64,000 nucleotides of DNA from Oenanthe sinensis (lineage: Eukaryota > Streptophyta > Magnoliopsida > Apiales > Apiaceae). Below, piece after piece: positions 55,801 through 64,000 of the stretch. The notes beneath the pieces were generated by a model. That model had not been told where the DNA came from, ran no database searches, and was given only the letters and a program-made list of their open reading frames with translations. Made by a program: the position numbers and the translations under genes. The stretch's first letter is position 1. Each line of letters opens with the position of its first letter. Where the stretch lies: contig CM053799.1 in the NCBI GenBank assembly GCA_028671895.1, forward strand, positions 50,221,455-50,285,454, given 5' to 3'.

Positions 55801-56125
55801 TAGCACATCTTTCCTTCTCAAAAGTTACTTTGTATCCCTTGTCAGTGAACTGACTGATACTCAGAAGGTTGTGCTTTAATCCGTCCACAAGAGAGATGTT
55901 CTCAATGATAACATTCCCGATTTCCAGATTGCCATATCCCTTTGTGAATCCCTTGCTGTTATCTCCAAAGGTCACTATCGGGCCAGCTTTCTCAACCACA
56001 TCTGTTAGCAGGGCTTTGTCTCCAGTCATGTGCCTAGAACATCCGCTGTCAAGTATCCACATGACACGCTTGTTCTTTGCTGTACCCTGCATCCACAGAT
56101 TGATTACTTTTTCTTTGGCACCCAA
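52854..56125 (-). pseudogene. pol: element 3 pol polyprotein, one frameshift
   Basis: Two overlapping frames, 56125-54383 and 54407-52854, together cover a full copia pol. The first has protease ILDSGCSRHMTGD, GAG-pre-integrase (HKKLSHLNFKTMN) and DDE integrase (LLHMDLFGP, RSDNGTKF with Lys for the usual Glu, NGVVERKNRTL). The second has RT (WVFRNKLDEDG to YVDDIIFG) and RNase H (SDYAGC, STAEAEYVAA, ADIFTKPLDE). The break is near 54405, just after QNECL in the integrase-RT linker. A small deletion or a sequencing error is possible. Pol overlaps the gag end by at least 22 nt in the -1 frame (56104-56125), exactly as in element 1; the apparent start at 56125 is a TTG codon. Confidence 0.9.
54574..54584 (-). 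promoter_or_regulatory. internal polypurine-tract-like site in pol of element 3
   Basis: CTCAGGGGGAG (minus strand) in the integrase-RT linker; third instance of the site at this position. Confidence 0.55.
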
Positions 56126-58545
56126 ATTTGATTGGGTCCAAGAGGCTTAGATAAGTAAAAAGATTTAGCTATAGAAATTTTCTGGTCCTTGTCTTTCTCA
56201 TCGACTGAACCCTTGCCCTTTGGTTTAGCCTTGACAGAGGTGTCTTTAGGCTTAGGGACAGGGGTTTCCTTCCTAACTTTAGGAGGACTGGCAGTCTTTG
56301 CCCTAACATGCTTTCTAGTCATGTTCACATCTGTATTCATGCAAGTACTTGATGAAGAATTCATTAAGTTAATGTATGCAGACATGATATTGAAAGCACA
56401 TGGCATGCATCCTACTTTACCGCATGGTTGATGAGGAATAGACATGGCAGGCATGGCAGGCATACTAGAAGTTCCTGTTTTAACTACTTTTATCTTATTG
56501 CATGCATGCGTAAGATGACCAGTAGACTTGCAATTATTACAAACTTTTCTAGCATTGTTAGCACCTACCTTACCATTTCTGTTAGCTTTCTTGTTTTCAT
56601 TTTTATTGCCTATTTCAATTTTAACCTGTTTCTTAGGCATGTTCTTCTTATCTACAACCTTTTCCTTTTTCTCCTCAACAAGGAGTTCTTCTTTCATTAA
56701 GAGATCATCTTCATTAAGGGGTTCTAAGATAAATTTCTTATAAAGGGGCTTAGCTACATCCTTCAATACATGTGGAATGTCTTGCTTCATAGGACTTTCC
56801 TCAGCAATAGATTCTACATGCATTTTTCCAGCTTTCTTATCATAGTCAAAACCTATTCCTGTTTTCTGACCTATGACTTGTTTGTCTATAGCCTCTTTTA
56901 CAAGATTAGCAGATTTCTTATAAGCTTGAAGTTTTAACTCTAGATCAGAAATTTTACTTCTAAGAGCTGCTTCTACTTCCTGGTTGCACCTATCTCTATT
57001 CTGAAGATATTCTATTTTCTGTTTCAGATCTTCTACATTAACACATGCAAGCTCTAGTTTTTCGTTTTTAGTTTCTAACAGTTTATTCTTAAGAACTAGT
57101 TTAGCATTTTCTTCTACAGATGCTAGCATGCTTGTATGTATGTTAAACATTTCTATGCTCAGATCTTCCACAGTTTTCTTATACTCAGAATTAGACATGT
57201 CAACGGAGGAGAGAAATGATACCTTAGATGATTGAGGTGATTCCTCTGAAGAGTCTGCCATTAATGCAAGATTTCCATAGACCTCTTCTTCATCGTTGTC
57301 AGAATCATCCCAGCTCTTGCCTTCAGCTATATAAGCTCTTCCTTGATGCTTCTTCACCAGCGCATCATATTTCTGCTTTAATTCATCGTAGGACTCCTTC
57401 CTTTCATTCCCTTGTTTTGGTTTCCGGCATTCTGTTGCAAAATGACCGGGTTCTCCACAATTGTAGCATTTAAACTTGCTTCTATCTACCATCCCTGTCT
57501 TATAGCCTCCTCTGCTGTGAGACCCTGAAGACGATCCACCTCGATTACTGCTTTTGTCCCTGGAACCACTGTAACTTGAATTACTCTTAAATTTGAACTT
57601 TGGGTTCCTTCTGAATCTGAGGTTCTTGAACTTTCCTGCCATGTAGGCCATAGTCTTGTTTTCCAGTTGTTCAAGTTCTTCTATTGAATAGAAGTCGTCT
57701 TCATCACCCGGTTGAGAATTCTCTGTGAATTCAGCTTCTAAGATTTCTTCTTTCTCGACTGCAGGTGCTTCTTTGTTGGTCTCTTTCACAGCAATGTCCT
57801 TGGCTACTAGAGCTGTCGTCTTCAATAGTGCAGAATTCTTATTGTCCACTGTACCTGAGCCATAAATGATTTGTCGCTGCTCTTGCTCCATCTCATGAGT
57901 CTTGAGCTTTCCGTATAGCATTTCAATGGACATTTCATTTATATCACTTCTCTCTCTGATGGCAGAGATTTTGTGCTCTAGGTGTGCTGGCAGTGTCAAC
58001 ATAAACTTTCTGTTGATCTCCCTACGTGTGTAGGTCTTCCCATGTAGAGACAAGTCATTTAGCAATTTGTTGTATCTCTCGAAAACCTGAGTGATACTTT
58101 CTCCAGGTAATGACTTGAATGCTTCATATTGGGAGGTAAGAATGTCTAGCCTGTTTTCCTTCACTTCAGCTGTACCCTCCATCAACAGATCAATCGTGTC
58201 CCACATCTGTTTGGCACTGGTGCAATTTATCACCTGATTTAGCATAGTTGTGTCCAAAGAATCCATCAAGATGCATTGTAGATGATTGTCCCATGCTACT
58301 TTCTCTTTGTCAGTGTCAGTAAATTCTGATGGTTCCTTTGGGGTAAACCCTTGAGGAATCCGAACGCCATCTTCTGAAACTGTCTCTGGTGTAAGCTTTT
58401 GAGGAACATAGGGGCCATTTTCAAGAATCCCAAGATATTGAGAATTACTAGTCTTGATGAAAATGGTCATCTTCTTTTTCCACAAAATGTATTCATTTTT
58501 GTCGAAGGTGGGAATTTTGATACTGCTTAATTTTTGGGTACTCAT
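56104..58545 (-). CDS. gag: element 3 gag, intact
   Basis: 813 codons from ATG 58545. Copia gag domain over residues ~1-230 (IPTFDKNEYILWKKKM, LEHKISAIRERSD); zinc knuckle CYNCGEPGHFATEC at 360-373; a long coiled-coil-like segment at ~455-555; a basic block (NKNENKKANRNGKVG) followed by a second complete CX2CX4HX4C knuckle CNNCKSTGHLTHAC at 669-682; and the terminal sequence GPNQIWVPKKK before TAA. Two knuckles ~300 residues apart are unusual for copia gag. The run of A residues at the end (CCAAAGAAAAAGTAA) lies in the overlap with pol and could support -1 frameshifting, although it is not a textbook heptamer. Confidence 0.93.
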   Translation of the reverse strand: MSTQKLSSIKIPTFDKNEYILWKKKMTIFIKTSNSQYLGILENGPYVPQKLTPETVSEDGVRIPQGFTPKEPSEFTDTDKEKVAWDNHLQCILMDSLDTTMLNQVINCTSAKQMWDTIDLLMEGTAEVKENRLDILTSQYEAFKSLPGESITQVFERYNKLLNDLSLHGKTYTRREINRKFMLTLPAHLEHKISAIRERSDINEMSIEMLYGKLKTHEMEQEQRQIIYGSGTVDNKNSALLKTTALVAKDIAVKETNKEAPAVEKEEILEAEFTENSQPGDEDDFYSIEELEQLENKTMAYMAGKFKNLRFRRNPKFKFKSNSSYSGSRDKSSNRGGSSSGSHSRGGYKTGMVDRSKFKCYNCGEPGHFATECRKPKQGNERKESYDELKQKYDALVKKHQGRAYIAEGKSWDDSDNDEEEVYGNLALMADSSEESPQSSKVSFLSSVDMSNSEYKKTVEDLSIEMFNIHTSMLASVEENAKLVLKNKLLETKNEKLELACVNVEDLKQKIEYLQNRDRCNQEVEAALRSKISDLELKLQAYKKSANLVKEAIDKQVIGQKTGIGFDYDKKAGKMHVESIAEESPMKQDIPHVLKDVAKPLYKKFILEPLNEDDLLMKEELLVEEKKEKVVDKKNMPKKQVKIEIGNKNENKKANRNGKVGANNARKVCNNCKSTGHLTHACNKIKVVKTGTSSMPAMPAMSIPHQPCGKVGCMPCAFNIMSAYINLMNSSSSTCMNTDVNMTRKHVRAKTASPPKVRKETPVPKPKDTSVKAKPKGKGSVDEKDKDQKISIAKSFYLSKPLGPNQIWVPKKK

Positions 58546-58819
58546 GGTTGTTAAGAATTTTAAATCTTAAGAAATAATTAATTTCTCAAAAATTAAAATC
58601 AATTCAAATAAAAAATTAAATATTGAGAATTTAATTTTAATTCGAATTCTTGATGATTGATAGCTTTTTAAAATTTAGTGAATTTAAAATCAATGAAAAA
58701 TTCGAAATTGAATTTTCTTTTAAAAATAAAAGAAAATTCAAGATAAATTTTTCTAGATCTAAAAATGCACTTTTCAGAAAAACTATTTTTGGATCTTGAT
58801 TTGTAAAGTCAATCAACAA
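58546..58819. other. element 3 5' leader
   Basis: Untranslated leader between primer site and gag, AT-rich. It would contain dimerisation and packaging signals; none is recognisable by eye. Confidence 0.5.
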
Positions 58820-58831
58820 GCTCTGATACCA
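58820..58831 (-). promoter_or_regulatory. primer binding site (tRNA-iMet) of element 3
   Basis: TGGTATCAGAGC on the minus strand, two bases inside the 5' LTR. Confidence 0.95.
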
Positions 58832-59148
58832 ATTGTTAGGTCCAATATCATCATAGAAGGGGGGGTTGAATATGATGTGGTAGTAATTTTCGATAATTTG
58901 CGGAAGTGTTTGTGTTTTTAAAGAAATGAACTTGACAGATAATAAAACACAAAGCTGGGAAATAACAAGTTATTATTAAATCCCTGTGGTGCTACAAATC
59001 TAATCAAATGATTAGCTGCAGTGGGTTCAAAACAATATTACAACAAATACAGTTGGGAGAAATAAATGTATGGCTTTAATGGAGCTTCCCGGCTGTGTAT
59101 GTTGATAGCTTGAAGATGATAACCGATTAAAACAATTGATTTGAACCC

Positions 59149-59157
59149 ATATATATT
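59149..59157 (-). promoter_or_regulatory. candidate TATA box in element 3 5' LTR
   Basis: AATATATAT on the minus strand. The hairpin array lies upstream of it (59200-59594), that is, in the promoter-proximal U3 region in the element's sense. Confidence 0.5.
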
Positions 59158-59199
59158 TGCAGTCTTCTTGGAATTTAATTCCACAATTGCTTAAGTCCT

Positions 59200-59594
59200 G
59201 AGTGGCGCCTACACAGTGGTAATGGTGTAGAGGCGCCACTTGAGGCTTGTTGAGGCTGAAGTCTTGAGTTGCGCCGAGTATGTGAGTTGCGCCTATACAG
59301 TGGTTACCCTGTATAGGCGCCACTCATGCCTTGGCAATATTCAACTGCCTGTTGTGCTTGTGTGTGAGTTGCGCCTACACTCTTGTTGCACTGTGTAGGC
59401 GCCACTCATACACTATCTTTGCCTTAGAAATTTTAGAGCAGCTGAGTTGCGCCTAGAAGTTGTGTTGCGCCTGTACAGTGTCTTCCCTGTACAGGCGCCA
59501 CTCACGCCTTAGACTGTGTGCCTTGAACTGTATGTGTACCTGTTAGACTTTGAGTTGCGCCTATACGGTGGTTACCCTGTATAGGCGCCACTCA
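59200..59594. repeat. array of five GGCGCC hairpins in element 3 5' LTR
   Basis: Same five hairpins as 46114-46508. The only difference seen is A to G in the left arm of the last one (TATACGG), which breaks one pair. Confidence 0.92.
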
Positions 59595-60216
59595 TGACTT
59601 AGACACCATTTCGTGTGCCTTCACTTGACAAAATTGTTGCACCTTGAAATGTAGACTGCACCTCTTCACAGCTTCAAGAATAAAACCACCAATTGTAGTA
59701 ATTCCTTCCTTAGCATATTTATCTTGAATTCTTGAATTAATTACCACTTGGATTTTACTCTTCTGGCTTGGCTTGATCAACTGATTTTCTCTTGATTAAT
59801 TAAGATAATTCTTTTCTTGTTGTGCTGACGCTTAGTGCACTGGTCTGGTTCACAAACGACTAACACCGAATGAATTCCCTTAATCTCTGTTCTGTTTCAG
59901 CTGACTAACCCTGGACTTTTGCATTGCTTCTGATCACTGAAACCCTTTGACAATTATACATGGATCACTGCTCTGTCTTTAGAATGAAGTCTTCTGAACT
60001 CTTATTTGTCACTGAGGCTTGAACATATTAATGAACTTCTCTCACTGACGTTTAGTAATTCTTCTGTCTTGAAAGCTCAGCAATGATGAATGTATTATCT
60101 TCTTGATTATGTCCTTCTGAATTTCTGTGCTGCATGTTAGTATTATTTATCTGTCTTTGTTTCTTAGTTGAGTTATCGTTATCACTATTACATACTACGT
60201 TACATTATGCTTTACA

Positions 60217-60221
60217 AAAAC
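60217..60221. repeat. target-site duplication of element 3 (right)
   Basis: AAAAC directly after the LTR end TTTACA. Confidence 0.95.
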
Positions 60222-60944
60222 CCTCATGGCCACTGCAACTAAACTTGAATTGAACACTAAGGAAGCTAAAGTGGAAATTTCAAGTTATAGAGGCATGGTT
60301 GGCTCATTACTTTACTTAACTACAAGTAGGCCAGACATAATGTTTGCTACATGTCTTTGTGCTAGGTTTCAGGCTGACCCTAGAGAATCTCATTTGATAG
60401 CAATAAAAAGAATATTCAGATATCTCAAAGGAACTCCAAATCTTGGAATTTGGTATCCTAGAGACTCTAGATTTGATTTAATTGGTTATTCAGATGCAGA
60501 TTATGCAGGTTGCAGAATTGACAGAAAAAGTACTACAGGCACCTGTCAATTTCTAGGAAATAAGCTTGTATCTTGGTTTAGCAAGAAGCAGAATTCAGTG
60601 TCTACATCTACTGCAGAGGCTGAATACATTGCAGCTGGAAGTTGCTGTGCACAAATATTATGGATGAGGAATCAACTATTTGACTATGGGTTCAACATGA
60701 ACAGATTCCTATCTTCTGTGATAATACAAGTGCAATTGCTATAACAGAAAATCCTGTGCAACATTCCAGAACCAAGCACATTGACATAAGGTATCACTTC
60801 ATTAGGGAACATGTAATGAATGGTACAGTTGAATTACATTTTGTCCCTAGTGAAAGACAACTTGCAGACATTTTTACCAAACCATTAGATGAATCTACCT
60901 TTAATAGATTAGTCTGTGATTTAGGTATGCTTAATTATGTGTAA
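60222..60944 (+). pseudogene. pol: element 2 pol, 3' part (RT end and RNase H)
   Basis: Resumes element 2 pol after the nested insertion: MATATKLELNTKEAKVE, RT thumb/connection (YRGMVGSLLYLTTSRPDIMF), RNase H (SDADYAGC, STAEAEYIAAGSCCAQ) and the end ADIFTKPLDESTFNRLV. A 1-bp deletion near 60701 (ATGAACAGATTCC, where element 1 has ATGAACAAGATTCC) shifts the frame; the last ~60 codons continue in the next frame. Confidence 0.92.
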
Positions 60945-61584
60945 TTCTTCAAATGTCTGACAAGTTATGTATTTGTTAATTGTAGCCATTGACTATGTTA
61001 AGTTATTGATTTTTCAATAATCAACTGATAAACATTTTACTTATCAATGGATATTACTAAAGCTGTCGACAGATAAATATATCAATTGATGATATATTTA
61101 TTTATCGATGGATATCTGTAGCTATCAACAGATAAATATATCAATTGATGATATATTTGCCTATCGATGGATAAATGTACCTGTCGATGGATAAGGATTA
61201 TCAATCGATGACCTGGAATTTAAGGGGTCCATGTCATCAATCGACTTGTACAAAATCTAGCCGTTGATCACTTATTTTATCAATTGATTAATACATACAT
61301 TCCTGTATGTATACTAGTCGATTGCTAAAAGCGGTAATTTCTGCTTTTCATCCTTCTTTCAACAGTCGATTAAGTTCTATTTTGAGTAAGAAATTAATTG
61401 GGAACTCAGTAAATATAAATAGTGAGATTAAAATAACTTTTAATTCTTACTTACAATTTTTACTAATGACTTCTCTGTTTCTTTCTCTCTCTCAATCTTC
61501 AAACTCTCTCTAACCCTTATCTCTCTGTACTCAAAATTAATACAACTTCAAAGCTTTTGTTCTACTAAATTTCTACTATAAGGA
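60945..61584. other. element 2 spacer between pol and ORF3
   Basis: Noncoding. From about 61018 to 61300 it is packed with TCAACTGATAA, ATCAATTGATGAT, ATCGATGGATA and ATCAATCGATG words, including two near-copies of a 60-bp unit (GATAAATATATCAATTGATG). It is equivalent to the 14040-14534 spacer in element 1. Confidence 0.8.
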
Positions 61585-64000
61585 ATGGCATCTTCATCCA
61601 AGAAAGTCTCGCAAGCCGGTTTCATCTATGAGCTTAACAATTTTGTGGCTTGCACTGTGGTTGAAGAGGCTCCCAAAGAGTTCCATCCTTTAATGCAATT
61701 TCTGGAAATCTGTAGAGTACAAAAGGCGTTGAAGGAAGCACCAACAATAATCTGCAAGCTGGTGGAAGAGTTTTGGACCTCTGCAGAAGTTGATGATGAC
61801 TTTTCAAGCATCAAATTCAATTGCAAAGGACAAGAGTACATTCTTACTACTTTAATTTTAAATGAATGTTTAGATTTGCCTGTTAATAATACTGATAACG
61901 TGCCTTATGAATCAGATATTAGAAACATGCTTAGGGCTGTCAATGCAAATCCTGACATTAATTTAGGTCAAGTAGTTATAAAATATCTTAGGAGAGAATG
62001 GTCTTATTTCTTTGATGCTATAATAAAATGATTTAGTAGTAAAATTAGTAATTTTGATGCCATAACTTCAAGCATGCAACAAATAGCATATAGTGTCTTG
62101 TTTGATGAATATCATGATTTATCTTCTATATTGCTATCTGAGATTGCTGCTAAGTTAGGTAAGAAGCATGATAGGTCTAATCATATATATTATGCTAGAT
62201 TTATCATGATTTTTATTAACCACTTTGTCAAAGAAATTGAGACTTGTAGGGAAACTGAAACCCTTGAGTGTTGGACTCAAAACAAAAGGGTCTTCAAAGA
62301 CTTGGTAAGAATCAATCTTCACAGTAATGTGGAATTGATTTATTCACCTTTTGTTCAGGTATATATCTCAACCCTAGCTTCTTCTAATCCCCAATCTTCT
62401 TTACCTTCTGTGGCCATGGAGGGTGTTAGCAATGGCCCCAACTCTCCTACCCAAGCTACACATCTAATTTCCAAATCCAAGTCTATCAAGCCAACCTCAA
62501 CAGGTTCTCAAAAACCTGTTGTTGTAAAATCAAAGAAAAGAAAAACACCTACTATGGTAGTTAGATTAGAGGAGGATGTAGGTGGTGAGGGAACTGGGGA
62601 ACATCAAAGAACCCAGAAGAATAAGGAGAGTGAGGGTGTGAAACCTAAGCCAAGCCACTCCACAGTCTCTCAAAAGACTGTGGATGTTAATATGGAAAAT
62701 ACCACATTTCTATTGGCATCCTCTCAAAAGGATGACAGTATTGAAAATAGCCCACAACCAGGGGCACAGAACCAAGTTGGGGACACTCAACCTAAACCAG
62801 TAACACCATATGAAAGGAGAAAGAAGAAAGTCACCTTTGCACATGGGGAAGCACACATTGCAAAATCACAGGAAACTGTAGTGGAGCCTTCACAGAGTCA
62901 GATTGATGCATCTCATATAAATGATGAGATGCAGCCCCATTCACTCTCAATTCCAATCCCTTCTTTTCTTCTTTCCCCCTTTCAACAAATTTCTTCAGAA
63001 AATGTTTTGATAAATAATCCTACATTTTCAGATTCTCCTTCATTATTTTTCAAGGAGAAGCCAACACTCCCTCTTGAATTTTCTTCTCAGGAAATTCAGG
63101 ATTCCATATCTAATGTGATTTCAAATATCACTTCTCAAATTAATACCTCAACTATTTCTACTCCATCAATTGATGATCCTTCATCGATTGATATTCCGTC
63201 ATCGACTGATAACATTTTCACATCAATTGATACTCAATCAATTGATGTTGCACAAACACTCTTAGGATTGAGTGAGTTGAGTGAGAGGCAGGATTGCAGC
63301 CTGGCAAAAGGAGAGGATGTGAGCAAAGACATTCCTATTTCTTTCAGGAATGTGAGTGAAAAACTTGAGGGCCCCACCTTAGAAGGTGCAAAGGATATGA
63401 GTGAGGGAGAGGTGAGATTCCAGGATGAGATCCTGATGCAAAATAGAGAGATGAGTGAATCAGATAAAAACATTCTATTATATGCACATGAACTTGAAAA
63501 TGAATTGATGGCTGCAGAAGGAGGAGTATTGGAGTTAGGGGGAGCCTCAAATGCTGAAGCAAGTGGTAGTGGAGTTGACAAAGAAGTGGAAGAGGAGATT
63601 GATGCTGGTGATTTGGATCCAAAGAACTTCATCCATCCTGATCCACACTATGAAGGGTTGGTTGCTTCCAGCAACAGGGATGCAGAACAACTTTTGGGGA
63701 TTGAGCACACAGAGCAAAGGACCAGGAATCTGAAGGAAAGCATTGTCAATACAACAGACACCTGCTACATGGCACCTGAAGAGTTAGAAGAAGATTCTGA
63801 TGAGGAACCATGGATGAGCACAGTTGATGGTTCTCTTGAAGCTGCTGAAACTGAGATTCTCTCACAATATAGAAGGGCAATGGTGGAAGGAAAAATTGAA
63901 GATGCTAATCAAAGGAGGATTGCTAGCTATATGAGGGAGTCATTGAAAATCCAGAAGATGACAGTAACAGGAGTGAAAAGAAAATTGGATATAATCAAGG
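61585..64000 (+). pseudogene. element 2 ORF3 (partial), one stop
   Basis: ATG at 61585. The start of the protein (SQAGFIYELNNFVACTVVEE) is clearly related to element 1 ORF3. A TGA at 62029-62031 interrupts the shared N-terminal domain just after EWSYFFDAIIK; the same frame then stays open to the end of the window. The middle is Ser/Thr/Pro-rich, with SSID, SSTD and TSID tripeptides at about 63160-63250 encoded by the repeat word. An acidic region and a helical stretch follow. No signal peptide or membrane segment is visible in this part. Confidence 0.85.
63160..63250. repeat. TCAATTGAT/TCGACTGAT cluster inside ORF3 of element 2
   Basis: Five words in 90 bp, all in the phase giving S(I/T)D, at the place corresponding to 12318-12500 in element 1. 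Confidence 0.88.

Larger units (their letters stand above)
45749..60216 (-). mobile_element. Ty1/copia Sirevirus-type retrotransposon, element 3, young, nested in element 2
   Basis: A complete 14,468-bp element in minus orientation: 5' LTR 58834-60216, iMet primer site, gag 58545-56104, pol 56125-52854 (one frameshift), hairpin-rich spacer, ORF3 51470-47322, polypurine tract and 3' LTR 45749-47130. The target duplication is AAAAC. By eye the LTRs differ at only three substitutions and one 1-bp indel over about 1,382 bp. At an assumed 1.3e-8 per site per year that is on the order of 0.1 million years. Gag and ORF3 are uninterrupted. The lineage is related to, but clearly distinct from, elements 1 and 2, and it lacks their SID-encoding repeat word. 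Confidence 0.97.
58834..60216 (-). repeat. element 3 5' LTR
   Basis: 1,383 bp, nearly identical to 45749-47130; I see an extra G near 58909, plus A/G near 59567, A/C near 59951 and C/T near 60052. It carries the same five hairpins. Confidence 0.96.
39559..64000 (+). mobile_element. Ty1/copia Sirevirus-type retrotransposon, element 2 (runs off window; hosts element 3)
   Basis: A plus-strand element: 5' LTR 39559-40666, iMet primer site, gag, pol, motif-rich spacer and ORF3, which is still open at the window end. The 3' LTR lies outside, so TSD and LTR divergence cannot be checked; the 5 bp before the LTR are CGGGC. Gag, pol and ORF3 are closest to element 1, and the same SID/STD-encoding repeat word is present, so the two are sister families. 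Pol is split at 45748/60222 by element 3. Gag has three stops, there is a probable 1-bp deletion at the gag-pol junction, pol has 1-bp deletions near 45438 and 60701, and ORF3 has a stop at 62029. The copy is dead. Confidence 0.93.

Overview
The window is plant nuclear DNA, almost certainly from a eudicot. It has spliced genes with GT-AG introns, an AT-rich background, plant-specific families (LRR receptor-like protein, CYP87-type P450, plant UBX protein, Stowaway MITEs) and several large Ty1/copia retrotransposons. The retroelements have the Sirevirus (SIRE/Maximus) layout: LTRs of 1.1-1.4 kb, an initiator-Met tRNA primer site, gag with zinc knuckles, pol in the order protease-integrase-RT-RNase H, and a very large third ORF between pol and the 3' LTR. 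The sequence does not fix the species.

Layout. 1-2570: a decayed GT90 glycosyltransferase gene. 2571-8500: mostly noncoding, with a (TA)n tract, a 91-bp tandem duplication, a Stowaway MITE and an orphan LRR fragment. 8510-23062: an LRR receptor-like protein gene (+) split by retrotransposon 1 (8619-21570, minus strand, TSD CATGC). 23336-24193: the first three exons of a P450 (-). 24194-31532: noncoding DNA, a second Stowaway-like MITE and two degenerate DUF4283/zinc-knuckle ORFs in opposite orientation. 32067-37573: a PUX8-like UBX-domain gene (+) with an intact 3' half and a damaged 5' half. 38694-39528: a TIR-bounded element. 39559 to the end: retrotransposon 2 (plus strand, 3' LTR outside the window), interrupted inside its RT/RNase H region by retrotransposon 3 (45749-60216, minus strand, TSD AAAAC).

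How it works together. Few host genes here look functional; the PUX8-like gene is the best candidate. The window is mainly a record of nested retrotransposition. Element 3 is very young: its LTRs differ by about 3 substitutions and one 1-bp indel over 1.38 kb. It keeps intact gag and ORF3, and pol has one frameshift. Element 1 is older, with LTRs about 2.4% different by eye and nonsense codons in gag and ORF3 but an intact pol. Element 2 has nonsense and frameshift mutations in gag and pol plus one stop in the visible ORF3.

The most unusual signal is family-specific, highly repeated palindromic DNA motifs in the elements. Elements 1 and 2 carry dozens of TATCNATYGATR-like words in their LTRs, in the pol-ORF3 spacer and, in one constant reading phase, inside gag, pol and ORF3. 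Element 3 has none of these, but carries arrays of about 43-nt GGCGCC-centred hairpins in the same two noncoding places. The function of these motifs and of the giant ORF3 is unknown.
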